DNA from: SVEL01 sp017381055 | GTDB lineage: Bacteria; Bacillota; Clostridia; Lachnospirales; Lachnospiraceae | Reading direction: 5' to 3' | Assembly: GCA_036307185.1 (NCBI GenBank) | Contig: JAXJYC010000015.1 | Span: 1-49,427 of the forward strand | Length of the DNA: 49,427 nucleotides | Shown here: in pieces, positions 1-7,881 of the stretch | Position numbering within the stretch: position 1 is the first letter of the stretch | Layout: each line of letters begins with the position of its first letter | The notes under the pieces: model-generated | The model's input: the letters and a program-made list of their open reading frames with translations, nothing else | The model's database searches: none | What the model was told of the DNA's origin: nothing | Program-made: the position numbers and the translations under genes

Positions 1-102
1 GTTAGAGACATGACCGATTCAGACTTACTCGATATGCATTACTTCATGATTGAGGATGATGACTTTGATGGCGAATTCGAAGAAGGTTTTTATATCTTCT
101 AA
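1..102 (+). CDS. C-terminal end of an unidentified acidic protein (partial)
   Basis: An open frame enters from the left edge and stops at TAA (100-102), leaving 33 residues that end in EEGFYIF. The tail is very acidic, with DDD and EFEE clusters. A perfect rho-independent terminator starts 20 bases after the stop, which supports a real gene ending here. I do not recognise the family from so short a fragment. Confidence 0.45.
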   Translation, partial: VRDMTDSDLLDMHYFMIEDDDFDGEFEEGFYIF

Positions 103-121
103 CAATCCGTCTGTTTCGTAT

Positions 122-147
122 GCCCGCTCCTGCGGGCTTTTATTTGT
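122..147 (+). terminator. Intrinsic terminator of the left-edge gene
   Basis: A GCCCGC/GCGGGC stem (122-127, 132-137) with loop TCCT is followed by TTTTATTTG. A second hairpin, AGTTCTCC/GGAGAACT (153-172), follows without a clear T-run on either strand. Confidence 0.85.
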
Positions 148-180
148 TCAAGAGTTCTCCGCAAGGAGAACTTTCCTATT

Positions 181-212
181 AAACAAAAAAGCAAGTATAT
201 TTCTATACTTGC
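181..212 (-). terminator. Terminator of the riboswitch expression platform
   Basis: On the minus strand a 9-bp stem, GCAAGTATA/TATACTTGC with loop GAAA, is followed directly by TTTTTTGTTT. Its 5' half (203-212 on plus) is also complementary to the 10 bases at 240-249 that close the upstream aptamer region. The two pairings exclude each other, as in a terminator/antiterminator switch. Confidence 0.85.
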
Positions 213-360
213 CTCTGATAATCTTTCTTATAAATAGACGCAAGTATAGCACTGCCATACTCGAGTCTCATCAATTAAGGTAAACCAGGATTTACGATAC
301 TTATGCATCTACCATGATGTTGATTTACCGCACATTACGCGCCGACTACTCCCTCAAGAG
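213..360 (-). promoter_or_regulatory. Putative yybP-ykoY (Mn2+) riboswitch, apparently orphaned
   Basis: The minus-strand leader begins with CTTGA followed by GGGAGTAG and closes with GAGAC followed by TCGAG. CTTGA and TCGAG pair to form P1. This is the arrangement of the yybP-ykoY aptamer, where a GGAGTAG-type L1 and a GAC-type 3' motif flank P1. A GGTAAA/TTTACC stem encloses an ATCAACAT segment resembling the conserved L3. A hairpin AGTATGGC/GCTATACT follows, and its 3' side can pair with the terminator. Family membership is judged by eye. The RNA points at the 3' end of the oppositely oriented left-edge gene, so no gene that it could regulate is visible. Alternatives are a relic or a free-standing small RNA. 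Confidence 0.55.
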
Positions 361-368
361 TTTTCTGA

Positions 369-398
369 ATTTTATCATATAATTTACAAATTTGTCAA
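369..398 (-). promoter_or_regulatory. Sigma-A promoter of the riboswitch RNA
   Basis: On the minus strand TTGACA (393-398) is followed after 18 bases by TAAAAT (369-374). Transcription would start close to the first paired bases of the aptamer. Confidence 0.65.
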
Positions 399-532
399 CT
401 TCTAATATCTATTTAGTAATTTACTTCGCAACTCTTCACCATAATCTATCGGCTAAGTCCCATTAGAAACATAATAAACAGAAACACACCAAATATCTGT
501 CCCATTATAATTATTCCTTCCGTCAATTATAT

Positions 533-1372
533 CTAATTTAGATTACCATTCACGATACCCATAATAATAGCCACAAGTGCAAGCAAGCCAAAGCCTCCAA
601 ACACAAAGCCCAAAATAAGATTTACTTTAATTTCACCTTTTTCAAATACCTCATTATTTCTTGTATCAATATAAAGAGTAGATCTCTCTCCTACAGTTGG
701 TACCTTGGACGTTGAATACGAGCGCTTATATTCATAGACATTACCATTATAAAAACATTCATAAATCGGAAAATAGATTATATTATTATGCTCTCTAGTT
801 CTCTCTTGTCTATAATCCACTATAGTACCCTGAATCTCCCTTACATAAGGATCACGCAACAATCTTCTTTTGTTAAACGCACCCTTAAAACTAAAGAAGC
901 CTGCAAGCACCATAGCAATTCCTATAAGCACAAAAAATCCTGTTTGAATTACAAACTCCGTTTTTGCCGACGAATGATTCATCATATATATAAGAATACC
1001 TACAGCTGACACGCCAATTGTCCATACATAAAGTGGCCACACTGATGCTTGTTTATTCTCCTCTAATGCTTTTGTATCTACAAGTATGTAACCCTGTGTA
1101 TGTCTAATCAAGAATTTTTTATAGACTCTACCTACCTGTAATTCTTTTTCAGCTCTTTCAGTAAAATATTGCGCCACTCCATATGCATCATAATACTCAT
1201 AAGTTACAAGATAATGCTTGCAACACTCCTCGTTTCTAGGTACTACATCACACTTTACAACTGTTGCATTAACAACTGGTGCTTTTTCCATTTCCTTTGT
1301 TAATTTGTTTGCACTTCTTACCCAAAGCATAGGTATAAATGCAATTGCAAGAATAAATATTAATTCAAACAT
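533..1372 (-). CDS. Membrane protein with two DUF3592-like segments
   Basis: This 279-residue protein has an N-terminal hydrophobic helix (about 1-18), a central pair of helices (about 115-165) and a C-terminal helix (about 250-275). Between them are two similar beta-rich soluble segments, each starting with a (A/G)T(I/V)V pattern and containing a Y-E-(Y/C)-x-Y/F motif (about 36-100 and 182-245). That is the pattern of DUF3592-type proteins, whose function is not established. AGAGGGAA precedes the ATG. The next gene upstream (1456-2049) is also a small membrane protein on the same strand, so the two may act together. The duplicated soluble domain is visible; any role in the envelope is inference. 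Confidence 0.7.
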   Translation of the reverse strand: MFELIFILAIAFIPMLWVRSANKLTKEMEKAPVVNATVVKCDVVPRNEECCKHYLVTYEYYDAYGVAQYFTERAEKELQVGRVYKKFLIRHTQGYILVDTKALEENKQASVWPLYVWTIGVSAVGILIYMMNHSSAKTEFVIQTGFFVLIGIAMVLAGFFSFKGAFNKRRLLRDPYVREIQGTIVDYRQERTREHNNIIYFPIYECFYNGNVYEYKRSYSTSKVPTVGERSTLYIDTRNNEVFEKGEIKVNLILGFVFGGFGLLALVAIIMGIVNGNLN

Positions 1373-1455
1373 TGTTTTTCCCTCTTATCCTATGTAATAA
1401 ATTTTTCCCTATTCTACATCAGCCATATATATATTCAAATAGGCAATTTCTCCTA

Positions 1456-2049
1456 CTAAAGACAAATATTCATTAGCAATAAAAATAATGTGCAAAAATG
1501 CACAATTAGAAATATGAAACTAATCAATTCCATCTTTCCCAAATCTGGACCTAGATATTTTATCGCATCTTTTACTCTGCTTTTTATTTCAGCTCTATAT
1601 TCTTTCTTTGTTTGACTATCTTGTACTAACATTTTACTAATATATTTAGTATATACTATTCGCACCAACGGATAGGTTATCCTAGGGCTCCAAGAATAAC
1701 GCCTGTATAAATGTCTATTTATAGAAGAAATATATTTTTCCGGATTAGCAGTTACAGTACCCTCAATGACCTGCGTACTTCTTTTGGCCATAATGATCCT
1801 CTTGTTATTTTCCAGTAATTCTCTCATTGATTTCGATATCGCCCATATCCAAATAATTAGCATCACAACATCTGCCAATAGACAAGTCAAATAAATTTTA
1901 TCTTGTTGATTCTCCTCTACATAAGGAACACTTTTTATCACTGATACAACTCCAAACAGTGCTATTATTAATAACACATTAACAATAATCACTCGCAAAT
2001 AGTGTTTTCCATAGTCAATTGAATAATCCTTATACCCTCTTTTTTTCAC
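1456..2049 (-). CDS. Small membrane protein, unknown function
   Basis: This 197-residue protein has two N-terminal transmembrane helices (about 19-40 and 52-73), a basic soluble middle section, and a C-terminal helix (about 173-195). The start is GTG, chosen because a full AGGAGG lies eight bases upstream and the reading MKKRGYK has a normal N-terminus. The soluble region contains an EGTV segment like those in the neighbouring DUF3592-like protein, suggesting a distant relative. No catalytic motif is visible. It lies 83 bases upstream of the 533-1372 gene on the same strand and may share its transcript. Confidence 0.6.
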   Translation of the reverse strand: MKKRGYKDYSIDYGKHYLRVIIVNVLLIIALFGVVSVIKSVPYVEENQQDKIYLTCLLADVVMLIIWIWAISKSMRELLENNKRIIMAKRSTQVIEGTVTANPEKYISSINRHLYRRYSWSPRITYPLVRIVYTKYISKMLVQDSQTKKEYRAEIKSRVKDAIKYLGPDLGKMELISFIFLIVHFCTLFLLLMNICL

Positions 2050-2071
2050 AATATCCTCCTTAGCAAATTCT

Positions 2072-3511
2072 TTAATCTATAGTCCAATATCCACTGTATC
2101 CTCTTCCTACATAATGAACATTACCCATTTTCTTAATTTCACGTTCAACCGTTTTCTTACTTACCCCTGCTTTTTCTGCAATCTGTTCTCTTGTTACATT
2201 TTCATTCTTGCGTATTTCAGCAATAATTATTTCAGCAAGAGTTTTTGTATGCTCCTGAACGACATCTTGAGCGACACCTTGGGCGACATCTTGAGCGACA
2301 TTTTGATTATTTGTCGCTTTAGCATCCACAAGATACTTCTTATTCTTTATCGTAGCATGAACCATAAACGCAACGGTCTTGTACTCTGGTTCCGGAAGAC
2401 CAGCTTCTTCCATTTCACGGTACATACGGTCTACACCCTCACCAAACTCACGCACATATTCATACTCATGAAGAAGCTGCGCCATCTTCGGATTTCTTGA
2501 AAAATGTATTTCTCGCATATTGTTAAGGCGTACTGTTCCCGGCAATGTTCCTGGACTCTCAACCGTTATGTGGTCATCAAACATCTTAATCTGAATATCT
2601 GTACCCTTTATACTGTAATCACGATGTGCAATAGCATTTACGATAATCTCTTTCCATGCAAATTCCGGATATTCCGGTTCTGTTACAAATCGTGCATCCG
2701 GTCCAAGATAAGTATGTTCTTTTATCTGTGTTCGCACATATTCAATGGTCTGTTCTACCAAATCAAGAATACGACCTTGGAACATCTTATCCTTAATAAC
2801 ATTCATTTCTGCGCCGACTTTTGCCTCAGTACCTTCATATCGTATAAAACGCACTCTTGACCTCGGAAAAAATCTCTGTGGTTCTTTTCCAAACATCATA
2901 ATAGCGGCACCACTCATTTCTTTACGTCCTGCAACATTTACAATGTAATCCTTATTCTGTCGGATATATTCTTCTGGTGTTTTTCCATAGCCAATCTTCT
3001 CACAGTACTTTGCAACAAATTCCATGTCGATATCATCCAAAGTACTACGATATACAGGCTCGTCCTCATAGAAACGCATCCCTTTAGAATACACAAGTTC
3101 CATACGCTCATCAAAGCTAAGTTTCTTTGATCTATCCCCGACACGCAAGAAAGCCTCATCTCTATGATTCACATGCATATCTGCACTCTGCGGAATCTTT
3201 ATGAGCAAAATATGATTTATATTTCCATTCTTATCAATACAGTCTACGGTTTCTTTTTCAATGAAAATAGATGGCTGACAAAAATCATATCCAGCACGGA
3301 GTATTTCATTGATATTCTTCGCATAATCATCTATTCCGGTAATCTCGCCATTATCTTCAATTCCTACAGCAAGAAGTCCGCCATCCGCATTTGCAAATGC
3401 AATCATCGGAGTAGCAATTGCTGTCGCCTCTATTTTTGCACTCTTACGGTCGAATGACTGCTTCTCTGTAGTCGTACACATTTCTTCAATGGTCATATCT
3501 GTAAGATTCAT
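2072..3511 (-). CDS. AlbA-domain (Schlafen-like) putative transcriptional regulator with GHKL-like domain and C-terminal HTH
   Basis: The 479-residue protein has the layout of the COG2865 family. An N-terminal AlbA_2 domain contains ESxxxEFK-like TEKQSFDRKSA and ANADGGLLAVGIED. A middle ATPase-like region contains WKEIIVNAIAHRDYS and GEGVDRMYREM. The C-terminus is a winged helix (EQIAEKAGVSKKTVEREIKKM). Just before the winged helix is a Gln-rich linker of repeated VAQD units, seen in DNA as copies of GCGACATCTTG near 2265-2305. The family is thought to regulate transcription; its ligand is unknown. I start at the ATG at 3511 because AAAGGAGG lies immediately upstream; a longer reading would lack such a site. 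Confidence 0.8.
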   Translation of the reverse strand: MNLTDMTIEEMCTTTEKQSFDRKSAKIEATAIATPMIAFANADGGLLAVGIEDNGEITGIDDYAKNINEILRAGYDFCQPSIFIEKETVDCIDKNGNINHILLIKIPQSADMHVNHRDEAFLRVGDRSKKLSFDERMELVYSKGMRFYEDEPVYRSTLDDIDMEFVAKYCEKIGYGKTPEEYIRQNKDYIVNVAGRKEMSGAAIMMFGKEPQRFFPRSRVRFIRYEGTEAKVGAEMNVIKDKMFQGRILDLVEQTIEYVRTQIKEHTYLGPDARFVTEPEYPEFAWKEIIVNAIAHRDYSIKGTDIQIKMFDDHITVESPGTLPGTVRLNNMREIHFSRNPKMAQLLHEYEYVREFGEGVDRMYREMEEAGLPEPEYKTVAFMVHATIKNKKYLVDAKATNNQNVAQDVAQGVAQDVVQEHTKTLAEIIIAEIRKNENVTREQIAEKAGVSKKTVEREIKKMGNVHYVGRGYSGYWTID

Positions 3512-3558
3512 CTGCTGCCTCCTTTCCTCTATACACACAAAATATTTTAGCTTATATA

Positions 3559-3909
3559 TCAATTCAATTTTTCAATCCACTCTGCTTCCTTGAAGCCAAC
3601 CAATACAACACCTCCTTTTACAATCAATGGACGTTTTACCAACATTCCATTAGCAGCAAGTAACTCTAACTGTGCCTCTTCACTCATAGTAGAAAGCTTG
3701 TCCTTAAGATTCATCTCTTTATATAAAAGTCCGCTTGTATTGAAAAATTTCTTCAATGGAAGTCCACTTACGGCATACCATTTCTTCAATTCGTCATAGC
3801 TTGGATTATTCTCTACAATATGACGCTCTATATATTCTTTATTATGTTCATCTAGCCATTTTTTAGCCCTTTGACATGTTGAACATTTCGGATAACATAT
3901 AAATAACAT
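3559..3909 (-). CDS. ArsC/Spx-family thioredoxin-fold protein
   Basis: The 116-residue protein starts with a CxxC motif in CYPKCSTCQRAKKWL and ends with the ArsC-type RPLIVKGGVVLVGF segment. This is typical of the YffB/Spx/arsenate-reductase-like family, and the length fits. Family members either reduce arsenate or, as Spx, bind RNA polymerase. Spx usually keeps CxxC at residues 10-13; here CSTC is close to that position. No ars genes are nearby, so an arsenate role is not supported by context. GAAGGAGTGG precedes the ATG. The 2072-3511 gene follows on the same strand. Confidence 0.75.
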   Translation of the reverse strand: MLFICYPKCSTCQRAKKWLDEHNKEYIERHIVENNPSYDELKKWYAVSGLPLKKFFNTSGLLYKEMNLKDKLSTMSEEAQLELLAANGMLVKRPLIVKGGVVLVGFKEAEWIEKLN

Positions 3910-3959
3910 AGTTCCACTCCTTCTTCAATCAAAGTTTCGATTACTTCTATCTTCATTTA

Positions 3960-3978
3960 AAGTCGCAAATTGCGACTT
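3960..3978. repeat. Perfect 9-bp inverted repeat
   Basis: AAGTCGCAA and TTGCGACTT flank a single central A between the small HTH gene and the ArsC-like gene. It has no convincing T-run on the minus strand, so it is either a weak terminator or a protein-binding palindrome. Confidence 0.5.
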
Positions 3979-3996
3979 AAAAAATCTTCTAAAATT

Positions 3997-4188
3997 TCAT
4001 CTTTTATCAGTCAACTTCTCCATCCTAATCTTATATTCCATCAAACGCAAAAGATACTGCGGCACCCTTCTATTTCCTAGTTCCCAATCTGTTTCTGTCA
4101 TATATGGAATTTCAAAATACTCACAGAATTCTTTTCGATTCATTCCAGTACTTTCTCTTAATTTTCTTAATTGTTCTCTCGCTTCCAT
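3997..4188 (-). CDS. Small XRE-like helix-turn-helix protein
   Basis: The 63-residue protein is almost entirely one helix-turn-helix domain: LRKLRESTGMNRKEFCEYFE, then a recognition-helix region containing TETDWELGNRRVPQYL. The shape is that of small XRE-type DNA-binding proteins common in Clostridia. AGAGGTGA precedes the ATG and lies inside a perfect palindrome (4196-4218), which suggests self-regulation. Before the mobile element inserted, this gene would have been the first gene downstream of rlmD, separated from it by the terminator at 4259-4292. Confidence 0.7.
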   Translation of the reverse strand: MEAREQLRKLRESTGMNRKEFCEYFEIPYMTETDWELGNRRVPQYLLRLMEYKIRMEKLTDKR

Positions 4189-4195
4189 AAGTCAC

Positions 4196-4218
4196 CTCTT
4201 TATGCATTGCATAAAGAG
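4196..4218 (-). promoter_or_regulatory. 11-bp palindrome over the RBS of the small HTH gene
   Basis: CTCTTTATGCA and TGCATAAAGAG form a perfect inverted repeat with one central base. On the minus strand the right-hand part contains the AGAGGTG ribosome binding site. It could be a DNA operator for the encoded HTH protein or an RNA hairpin that hides the site. Confidence 0.6.
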
Positions 4219-4258
4219 ATTATATAACTTATATCACTTACGGTCAACAATCTGTTCT

Positions 4259-4292
4259 AAAAAATATGCCGGTCAGATTTCTCCAACCGACA
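4259..4292 (-). terminator. Terminator of the recombinase, originally that of rlmD
   Basis: On the minus strand a 10-bp stem with G-U pairs, TGTCGGTTGG with CTGACCGGCA and loop AGAAAT, is followed by TATTTTTTAG. It lies about 40 bases past the recombinase stop. Because that stop comes from the old rlmD 3' end, this was probably the native rlmD terminator. Confidence 0.7.
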
Positions 4293-4332
4293 CTTTATGC
4301 TGACATTTCTATTTCAAACAAAATTACATTAT

Positions 4333-6021
4333 CTATTTTTCGTTGGATAAAAGCACTACCGTCTCGACTGTTTCTTTTTTGTCCCGAAAAATTGTATCGG
4401 TAAACTCACCATTATAATACACAGGGAACTTGAAACTCATCGACTTAACAATCTGTCCGTTTTCCTGTTCATTTTCAAATACTTGCACTTCATGTAACAA
4501 TGTATTATAGAACTGTTTCTTTTCCATATCTGTTAAATCGTCATAAATGCTTTCAAACATAACCAAGTAATTATAAATGTTTGTACTTGTAATTTTATCC
4601 TTTTGGATATTATACAACTTTTCTTCACAAATTGAAATTAGTTCTTCTGCCTCAGATATTTTATCATAACTGCTATCTAAACGCTTCTGCATATCTTCAT
4701 ATTTGCGGTCATAGTTTTTATCCAAAACATCCAGACTATCCAACTGTAAAATAATCTTATCCTTTACACCCTCCGCCTGCCTTAACATTTTCCTTGCATT
4801 TTCCAATTCTCTTTCCGCTTCGGCTGTATCTACCTTAGTATTTATCTTTGTTTTCATTACTTCTGAAAATCTCGGATTCTGCACTAATTTCTTTATTATT
4901 TCCGCAACCGCTTCATCTACCTTAGATTCATTCCATTGTTTATGGTAATCACACTTATGTCCGTTTTTATATGTTCTATGCTTACAAGCATAAGAATAAT
5001 ATGTTGGATAAAATGTACCATCCTTTTTCTTTGCAGTCTTTCTATTACCATACATACCAGCACCACAAACAGGGCATTTAATAATTCCGCTTAAAATATG
5101 TTCGTGGTCTACACCATGCTTCTTTTCCAAGCGTTTTGCTGTGGCTTTTCTCTTTGCCTGTGCATCCTGCCACAACTTAACATCTATGATTGCTTCATGC
5201 TTACCATCATATACAGGATATTCTTTTTGTGGCACGATATGATATTCATTACGAGTACCTTCTATCTTTGTATTCTTTCTTCTTTCATAGGCAATTTTAC
5301 CAGCATATACAGGATTATCTAAAATCGCTTTAACTGTTGAAGTAGTAAAACTGGTTAAGTGTCCGTTCTGTCTGACTTTCTTCTTAATGCCATTATTATT
5401 CAGATATGTAACCACACCATTGTATCCCATATCTGTATGCACAAACTTGTCAAAAATAATTCTTATTGCTTCCGCTTCATCTTCTGCAATTTCTAATATA
5501 CTGGTTTCTTTGTTTAGTTTATATCCATAAGGAGCAAAACCACCATTCCATTTACCTTCTCTGGCTTTTTGTTTTCTTCCTGCCATTGTCTGAACCAGAA
5601 TATTTTCACGCTCGATCTCAGCAACCGCACTTAATACACTTATCATAAGTTTTCCTGTGCCTTCGCTGGAATCTATTTTATCTTCTGTACTTATCAGATT
5701 AACACCAAAATCCTGTATATATTGCAATGAATTTAATGTATCTGCTGTATTTCTTCCGAATCGGGACAACTTAAAAACCAAAACAAATTTCACATCATCC
5801 TTTTTACAAGCAATATCATTTAACATTCTCTGAAAATCTGGTCTACCTGCAATATTCTTTCCAGATTTACCTTCATCCGAATATTCTCCGACAATAATCA
5901 TATCATTATAATCTGCATATTTTTTTAGTTTGTCCTTCTGTGCTTCTAATGAATAACCATCCACCTGCATATCTGTTGATACTCTGGTATATATATATAC
6001 TTTCGTCTTTTTTACTTCCAT
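4333..6021 (-). CDS. Large serine recombinase (integrase) of the element
   Basis: The 562-residue protein catalyses integration and excision. Residues about 7-150 are the resolvase catalytic domain: IYTRVSTDMQ with the nucleophilic Ser, then KLSRFGRN and GKLMISVLSAVAEIERE. A Recombinase domain follows (about 165-290, GKWNGGFAPYGYKL and NPVYAGKIAYERR). A zinc ribbon comes next (KCPVCGAGMYG with a later CKH and CDYH). A long coiled coil spans about 395-490. AAAGGAG precedes the ATG. The last eight residues, VVLLSNEK, come from the host: the gene runs across attR and borrows the old rlmD stop. In the excised circle the frame would instead continue through 100 tail residues now attached to RlmD, giving about 654 residues. 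A copy of the attP arm word TTTTCGGGACA lies 17-27 bases upstream of the start. Confidence 0.95.
   Translation of the reverse strand: MEVKKTKVYIYTRVSTDMQVDGYSLEAQKDKLKKYADYNDMIIVGEYSDEGKSGKNIAGRPDFQRMLNDIACKKDDVKFVLVFKLSRFGRNTADTLNSLQYIQDFGVNLISTEDKIDSSEGTGKLMISVLSAVAEIERENILVQTMAGRKQKAREGKWNGGFAPYGYKLNKETSILEIAEDEAEAIRIIFDKFVHTDMGYNGVVTYLNNNGIKKKVRQNGHLTSFTTSTVKAILDNPVYAGKIAYERRKNTKIEGTRNEYHIVPQKEYPVYDGKHEAIIDVKLWQDAQAKRKATAKRLEKKHGVDHEHILSGIIKCPVCGAGMYGNRKTAKKKDGTFYPTYYSYACKHRTYKNGHKCDYHKQWNESKVDEAVAEIIKKLVQNPRFSEVMKTKINTKVDTAEAERELENARKMLRQAEGVKDKIILQLDSLDVLDKNYDRKYEDMQKRLDSSYDKISEAEELISICEEKLYNIQKDKITSTNIYNYLVMFESIYDDLTDMEKKQFYNTLLHEVQVFENEQENGQIVKSMSFKFPVYYNGEFTDTIFRDKKETVETVVLLSNEK
4335..4391 (-). 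other. attR: element/host junction inside the recombinase 3' end
   Basis: The predicted crossover dinucleotide is TC (plus strand) at 4364-4365. Bases 4366-4391 are the element arm, containing GTCCCGAAAAA. Bases up to 4363 are host DNA that once encoded the last residues of RlmD (VLLSNEK and stop). Confidence 0.8.
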
Positions 6022-6037
6022 AAATACTGCTCCTTTC

Positions 6038-6060
6038 TTTTCGGGACAGACAATTACTGT
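6038..6060. promoter_or_regulatory. attP-arm-like half-site upstream of the recombinase start
   Basis: TTTTCGGGACA (6038-6048) is identical over 11 bases to both attP arms, and AATTAC follows as in the attL arm, though with three rather than four bases between. No opposing half-site is present. It sits just upstream of the recombinase ribosome binding site, so recombinase binding could repress its own gene. Confidence 0.5.
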
Positions 6061-6146
6061 TCTACCCTATTTTAACTCCATCTCTGCCATATAACAAGTC
6101 TGTTTAACCCATCTAGCAATAATTTTACCGAAATATTTCGATGTAA

Positions 6147-6350
6147 TTATAAGCCTAATACTACACACAAATATTTCCCAACAACAAAAGATGCTGGAAA
6201 TTCCTCGTTTCCAGCACCTCCGTTAAGTTGTAGTATTCTATTTTCCATTTCTGCCTTGTCTACTGCATCAGCGTGTCTTTCTATAAGTTCAACCATTAAG
6301 TTGGCAAAGCGTTCCAGATTTAATTCCTGTTCATGTGTCATTTTTACCAT
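6147..6350 (-). CDS. Small helical protein ahead of the recombinase
   Basis: The start is set at 6350 because AAGGAGG lies seven bases upstream. The 67-residue product begins MVKMTHEQELNLERFANLMV and is predicted mostly helical with mixed charge; the C-terminus is hydrophobic (SFVVGKYLCVVLGL). A longer reading from 6503 would start inside the operator region without a ribosome site. I do not recognise a family. Its place between relaxase and recombinase, under the shared 12-base operator, suggests a regulatory or excision-related role, but that is inference only. Confidence 0.55.
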   Translation of the reverse strand: MVKMTHEQELNLERFANLMVELIERHADAVDKAEMENRILQLNGGAGNEEFPASFVVGKYLCVVLGL

Positions 6351-6394
6351 GCGTACCTCCTTATCTACAATTAAGTTGTCAAGTTGCTTTGAGC

Positions 6395-6506
6395 GTTGTT
6401 TCCCTTGCTCTGACTTAATTTTAGAATAGATAAGTGAACTTGTCGCAGTAGTTAAAGTGAACATAGTACACTTTTGAACCTTAAACACATCGCTTATGTT
6501 CACTTT
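6395..6506 (-). promoter_or_regulatory. Promoter and operator cluster ahead of the small gene and recombinase
   Basis: On the minus strand GCGACA is followed after 17 bases by TAAAAT (about 6420-6448). Around it are AAGTGAAC (6432-6439), AAAGTGAACATA (6454-6465) with a facing TACACTTT, and TATGTTCACTTT (6495-6506). The 12-base word TATGTTCACTTT recurs exactly at the XRE gene promoter (10409-10420), implying common control by that regulator. Confidence 0.6.
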
Positions 6507-7702
6507 TATCTTGATTTATCATCAAATTCTTTTGTATAGCGTTCAACCGCCTTTAATTTTTCTCTTGTTCCCACGATTACCGCCATAATCTCCTTAAATG
6601 CTTCTGGAAATTTCTTTTGAAGCGGTCTGATAATACTTTCAATCGCCATAAGTGCCATAACCAAAATATCATTCTTAGATTTATTTGCTACATTATCAAA
6701 AGTATTATTATCCCAGCCACATTTACCTAATTCATCAATATAATCTTCCATATCGGATTCAATGCGTTCCTTTGCTTCGTTTAATTCTTCTTTTTCAAAT
6801 TGCACCTTTTCCTTTTCTTCCTGTATCTGTTGCGTTTCCACCGCAATCTTTTCTTTTTCCTGCTTAATAAGTTGCTGTGCATTTTTTCGGTCAGATGTTT
6901 TTTGCCATTCTTCCAAAGTCATACGAACGGGTTGTTCATCTGCTGGCATATCTTGAAACACATTACCACGATCAAATTCATATTCTTTATCTAACGCCAT
7001 CTTTCTATCAAGAAATTCCGAATAACTTCGAGAAAAACCATTATCCGAGTGCCACAAATCCTTTCGGCTAAGTTTTAAATACTTTTTACCTGTTTTTTTA
7101 TCACTATCACGCACAACAGGAATATATGAAACATCCATGTGTGGCTTAATATAACAATATTTTTCCCTTTCTTCCTCTGGTATCAATTCAATCGTACCAT
7201 CTGGTAATTCCCTTGTTTCTGGATAATAACATTCGTTCATGTGTATTTGAAAATCAAGAAAAATTACATCCCTAAATCTTTCATCCTGTTCTAAGAAACG
7301 CTTAAAATCTGCAAAATATTCATTTGCATTACTGACAAGAAATGTTTCTATTTCCGATGGATGAATCTTCCATGGTGGGCATACTGTCATAGTTTCCATA
7401 TAACAAGTAGTCTTACCCGATTTCTTTTTATAGGTTTTACCACACCAGAACTCACCCTCTGCCAACTGTGACTTATCAAATTTAGTACCAGTATGCAATT
7501 TGCTAAATATCACATCTCTATACTTCATATCACTATATTCCGTTGGAAGTGAATAATTATATTTCTTTAAATCCTGCCTTGCGTTTCCTGTAAGTACTCT
7601 TTGCTTTGTATGTGTCTCAGCATTATTTATTTCCCTTCTGGAAGTTCTTTCTTTCATAACCACTACACAACTGTTTCCTGTTCTTTTAAATATATCAGTC
7701 AT
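6506..7702 (-). CDS. MobV-type relaxase (Mob/Pre family)
   Basis: The 398-residue protein should nick the element at oriT and lead the strand into a recipient. The MobV signature HxDExxPHxH is present in split form: IHMNEC (N in place of D), then about 30 extra residues, then YIKPHMDVSYIPVV. A KLSRKDLW segment follows. Residues about 260-330 form a charged coiled coil (EKEKIAVETQQIQEEKEK), as in plasmid Mob proteins. The split signature and the N substitution are unusual for the family. Inverted repeats typical of oriT lie directly upstream at 7740-7840. With no mating-pore genes here, it would mobilize the element through another transfer system. Confidence 0.8.
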   Translation of the reverse strand: MTDIFKRTGNSCVVVMKERTSRREINNAETHTKQRVLTGNARQDLKKYNYSLPTEYSDMKYRDVIFSKLHTGTKFDKSQLAEGEFWCGKTYKKKSGKTTCYMETMTVCPPWKIHPSEIETFLVSNANEYFADFKRFLEQDERFRDVIFLDFQIHMNECYYPETRELPDGTIELIPEEEREKYCYIKPHMDVSYIPVVRDSDKKTGKKYLKLSRKDLWHSDNGFSRSYSEFLDRKMALDKEYEFDRGNVFQDMPADEQPVRMTLEEWQKTSDRKNAQQLIKQEKEKIAVETQQIQEEKEKVQFEKEELNEAKERIESDMEDYIDELGKCGWDNNTFDNVANKSKNDILVMALMAIESIIRPLQKKFPEAFKEIMAVIVGTREKLKAVERYTKEFDDKSR

Positions 7703-7747
7703 ATCTAATTCCCCCTTTCATAAACAAGTATGCTAGTTCTGGAAGCA

Positions 7748-7842
7748 ACACAATTTGTGAAATTGTGTTACCCATAACACATAAACGCCGTTTATGAATG
7801 GGCTCTTGCAGAGGGCTCGCAAATCATAAAGCCGATTTGCCA
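7748..7842. other. Candidate oriT with stacked inverted repeats
   Basis: In the gap before the relaxase gene there are three short dyads: CACAATTT/AAATTGTG with loop GTG, CATAAAC/GTTTATG with loop GCC, and GCAAATC/GATTTGC with an 8-base loop. MobV origins of transfer usually lie just upstream of the mob gene and contain such dyads. The nick site cannot be fixed by eye. Confidence 0.45.
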
Positions 7843-7881
7843 AGAATAGGCACCGAGAAAATAACCTCGCTGCTTATATGC

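Noticed and set aside
153..172. Second hairpin AGTTCTCC/GGAGAACT as another terminator
   Set aside because: Neither strand has a proper T-run after it, and the terminator at 122-147 already ends the gene.
2938..3159. Minus-strand frame of 73 residues inside the AlbA gene
   Set aside because: It lies inside a well-supported gene in another frame, with no ribosome site or known motif.
3559..3909. Arsenate reductase assignment (arsC)
   Set aside because: The fold and CxxC fit ArsC and Spx alike, and no arsenic-resistance genes are nearby, so no symbol is given.
6351..6503. Longer N-terminus of the small gene before the recombinase
   Set aside because: It would run through the promoter and operator cluster. 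AAGGAGG before the ATG at 6350 gives a better start.
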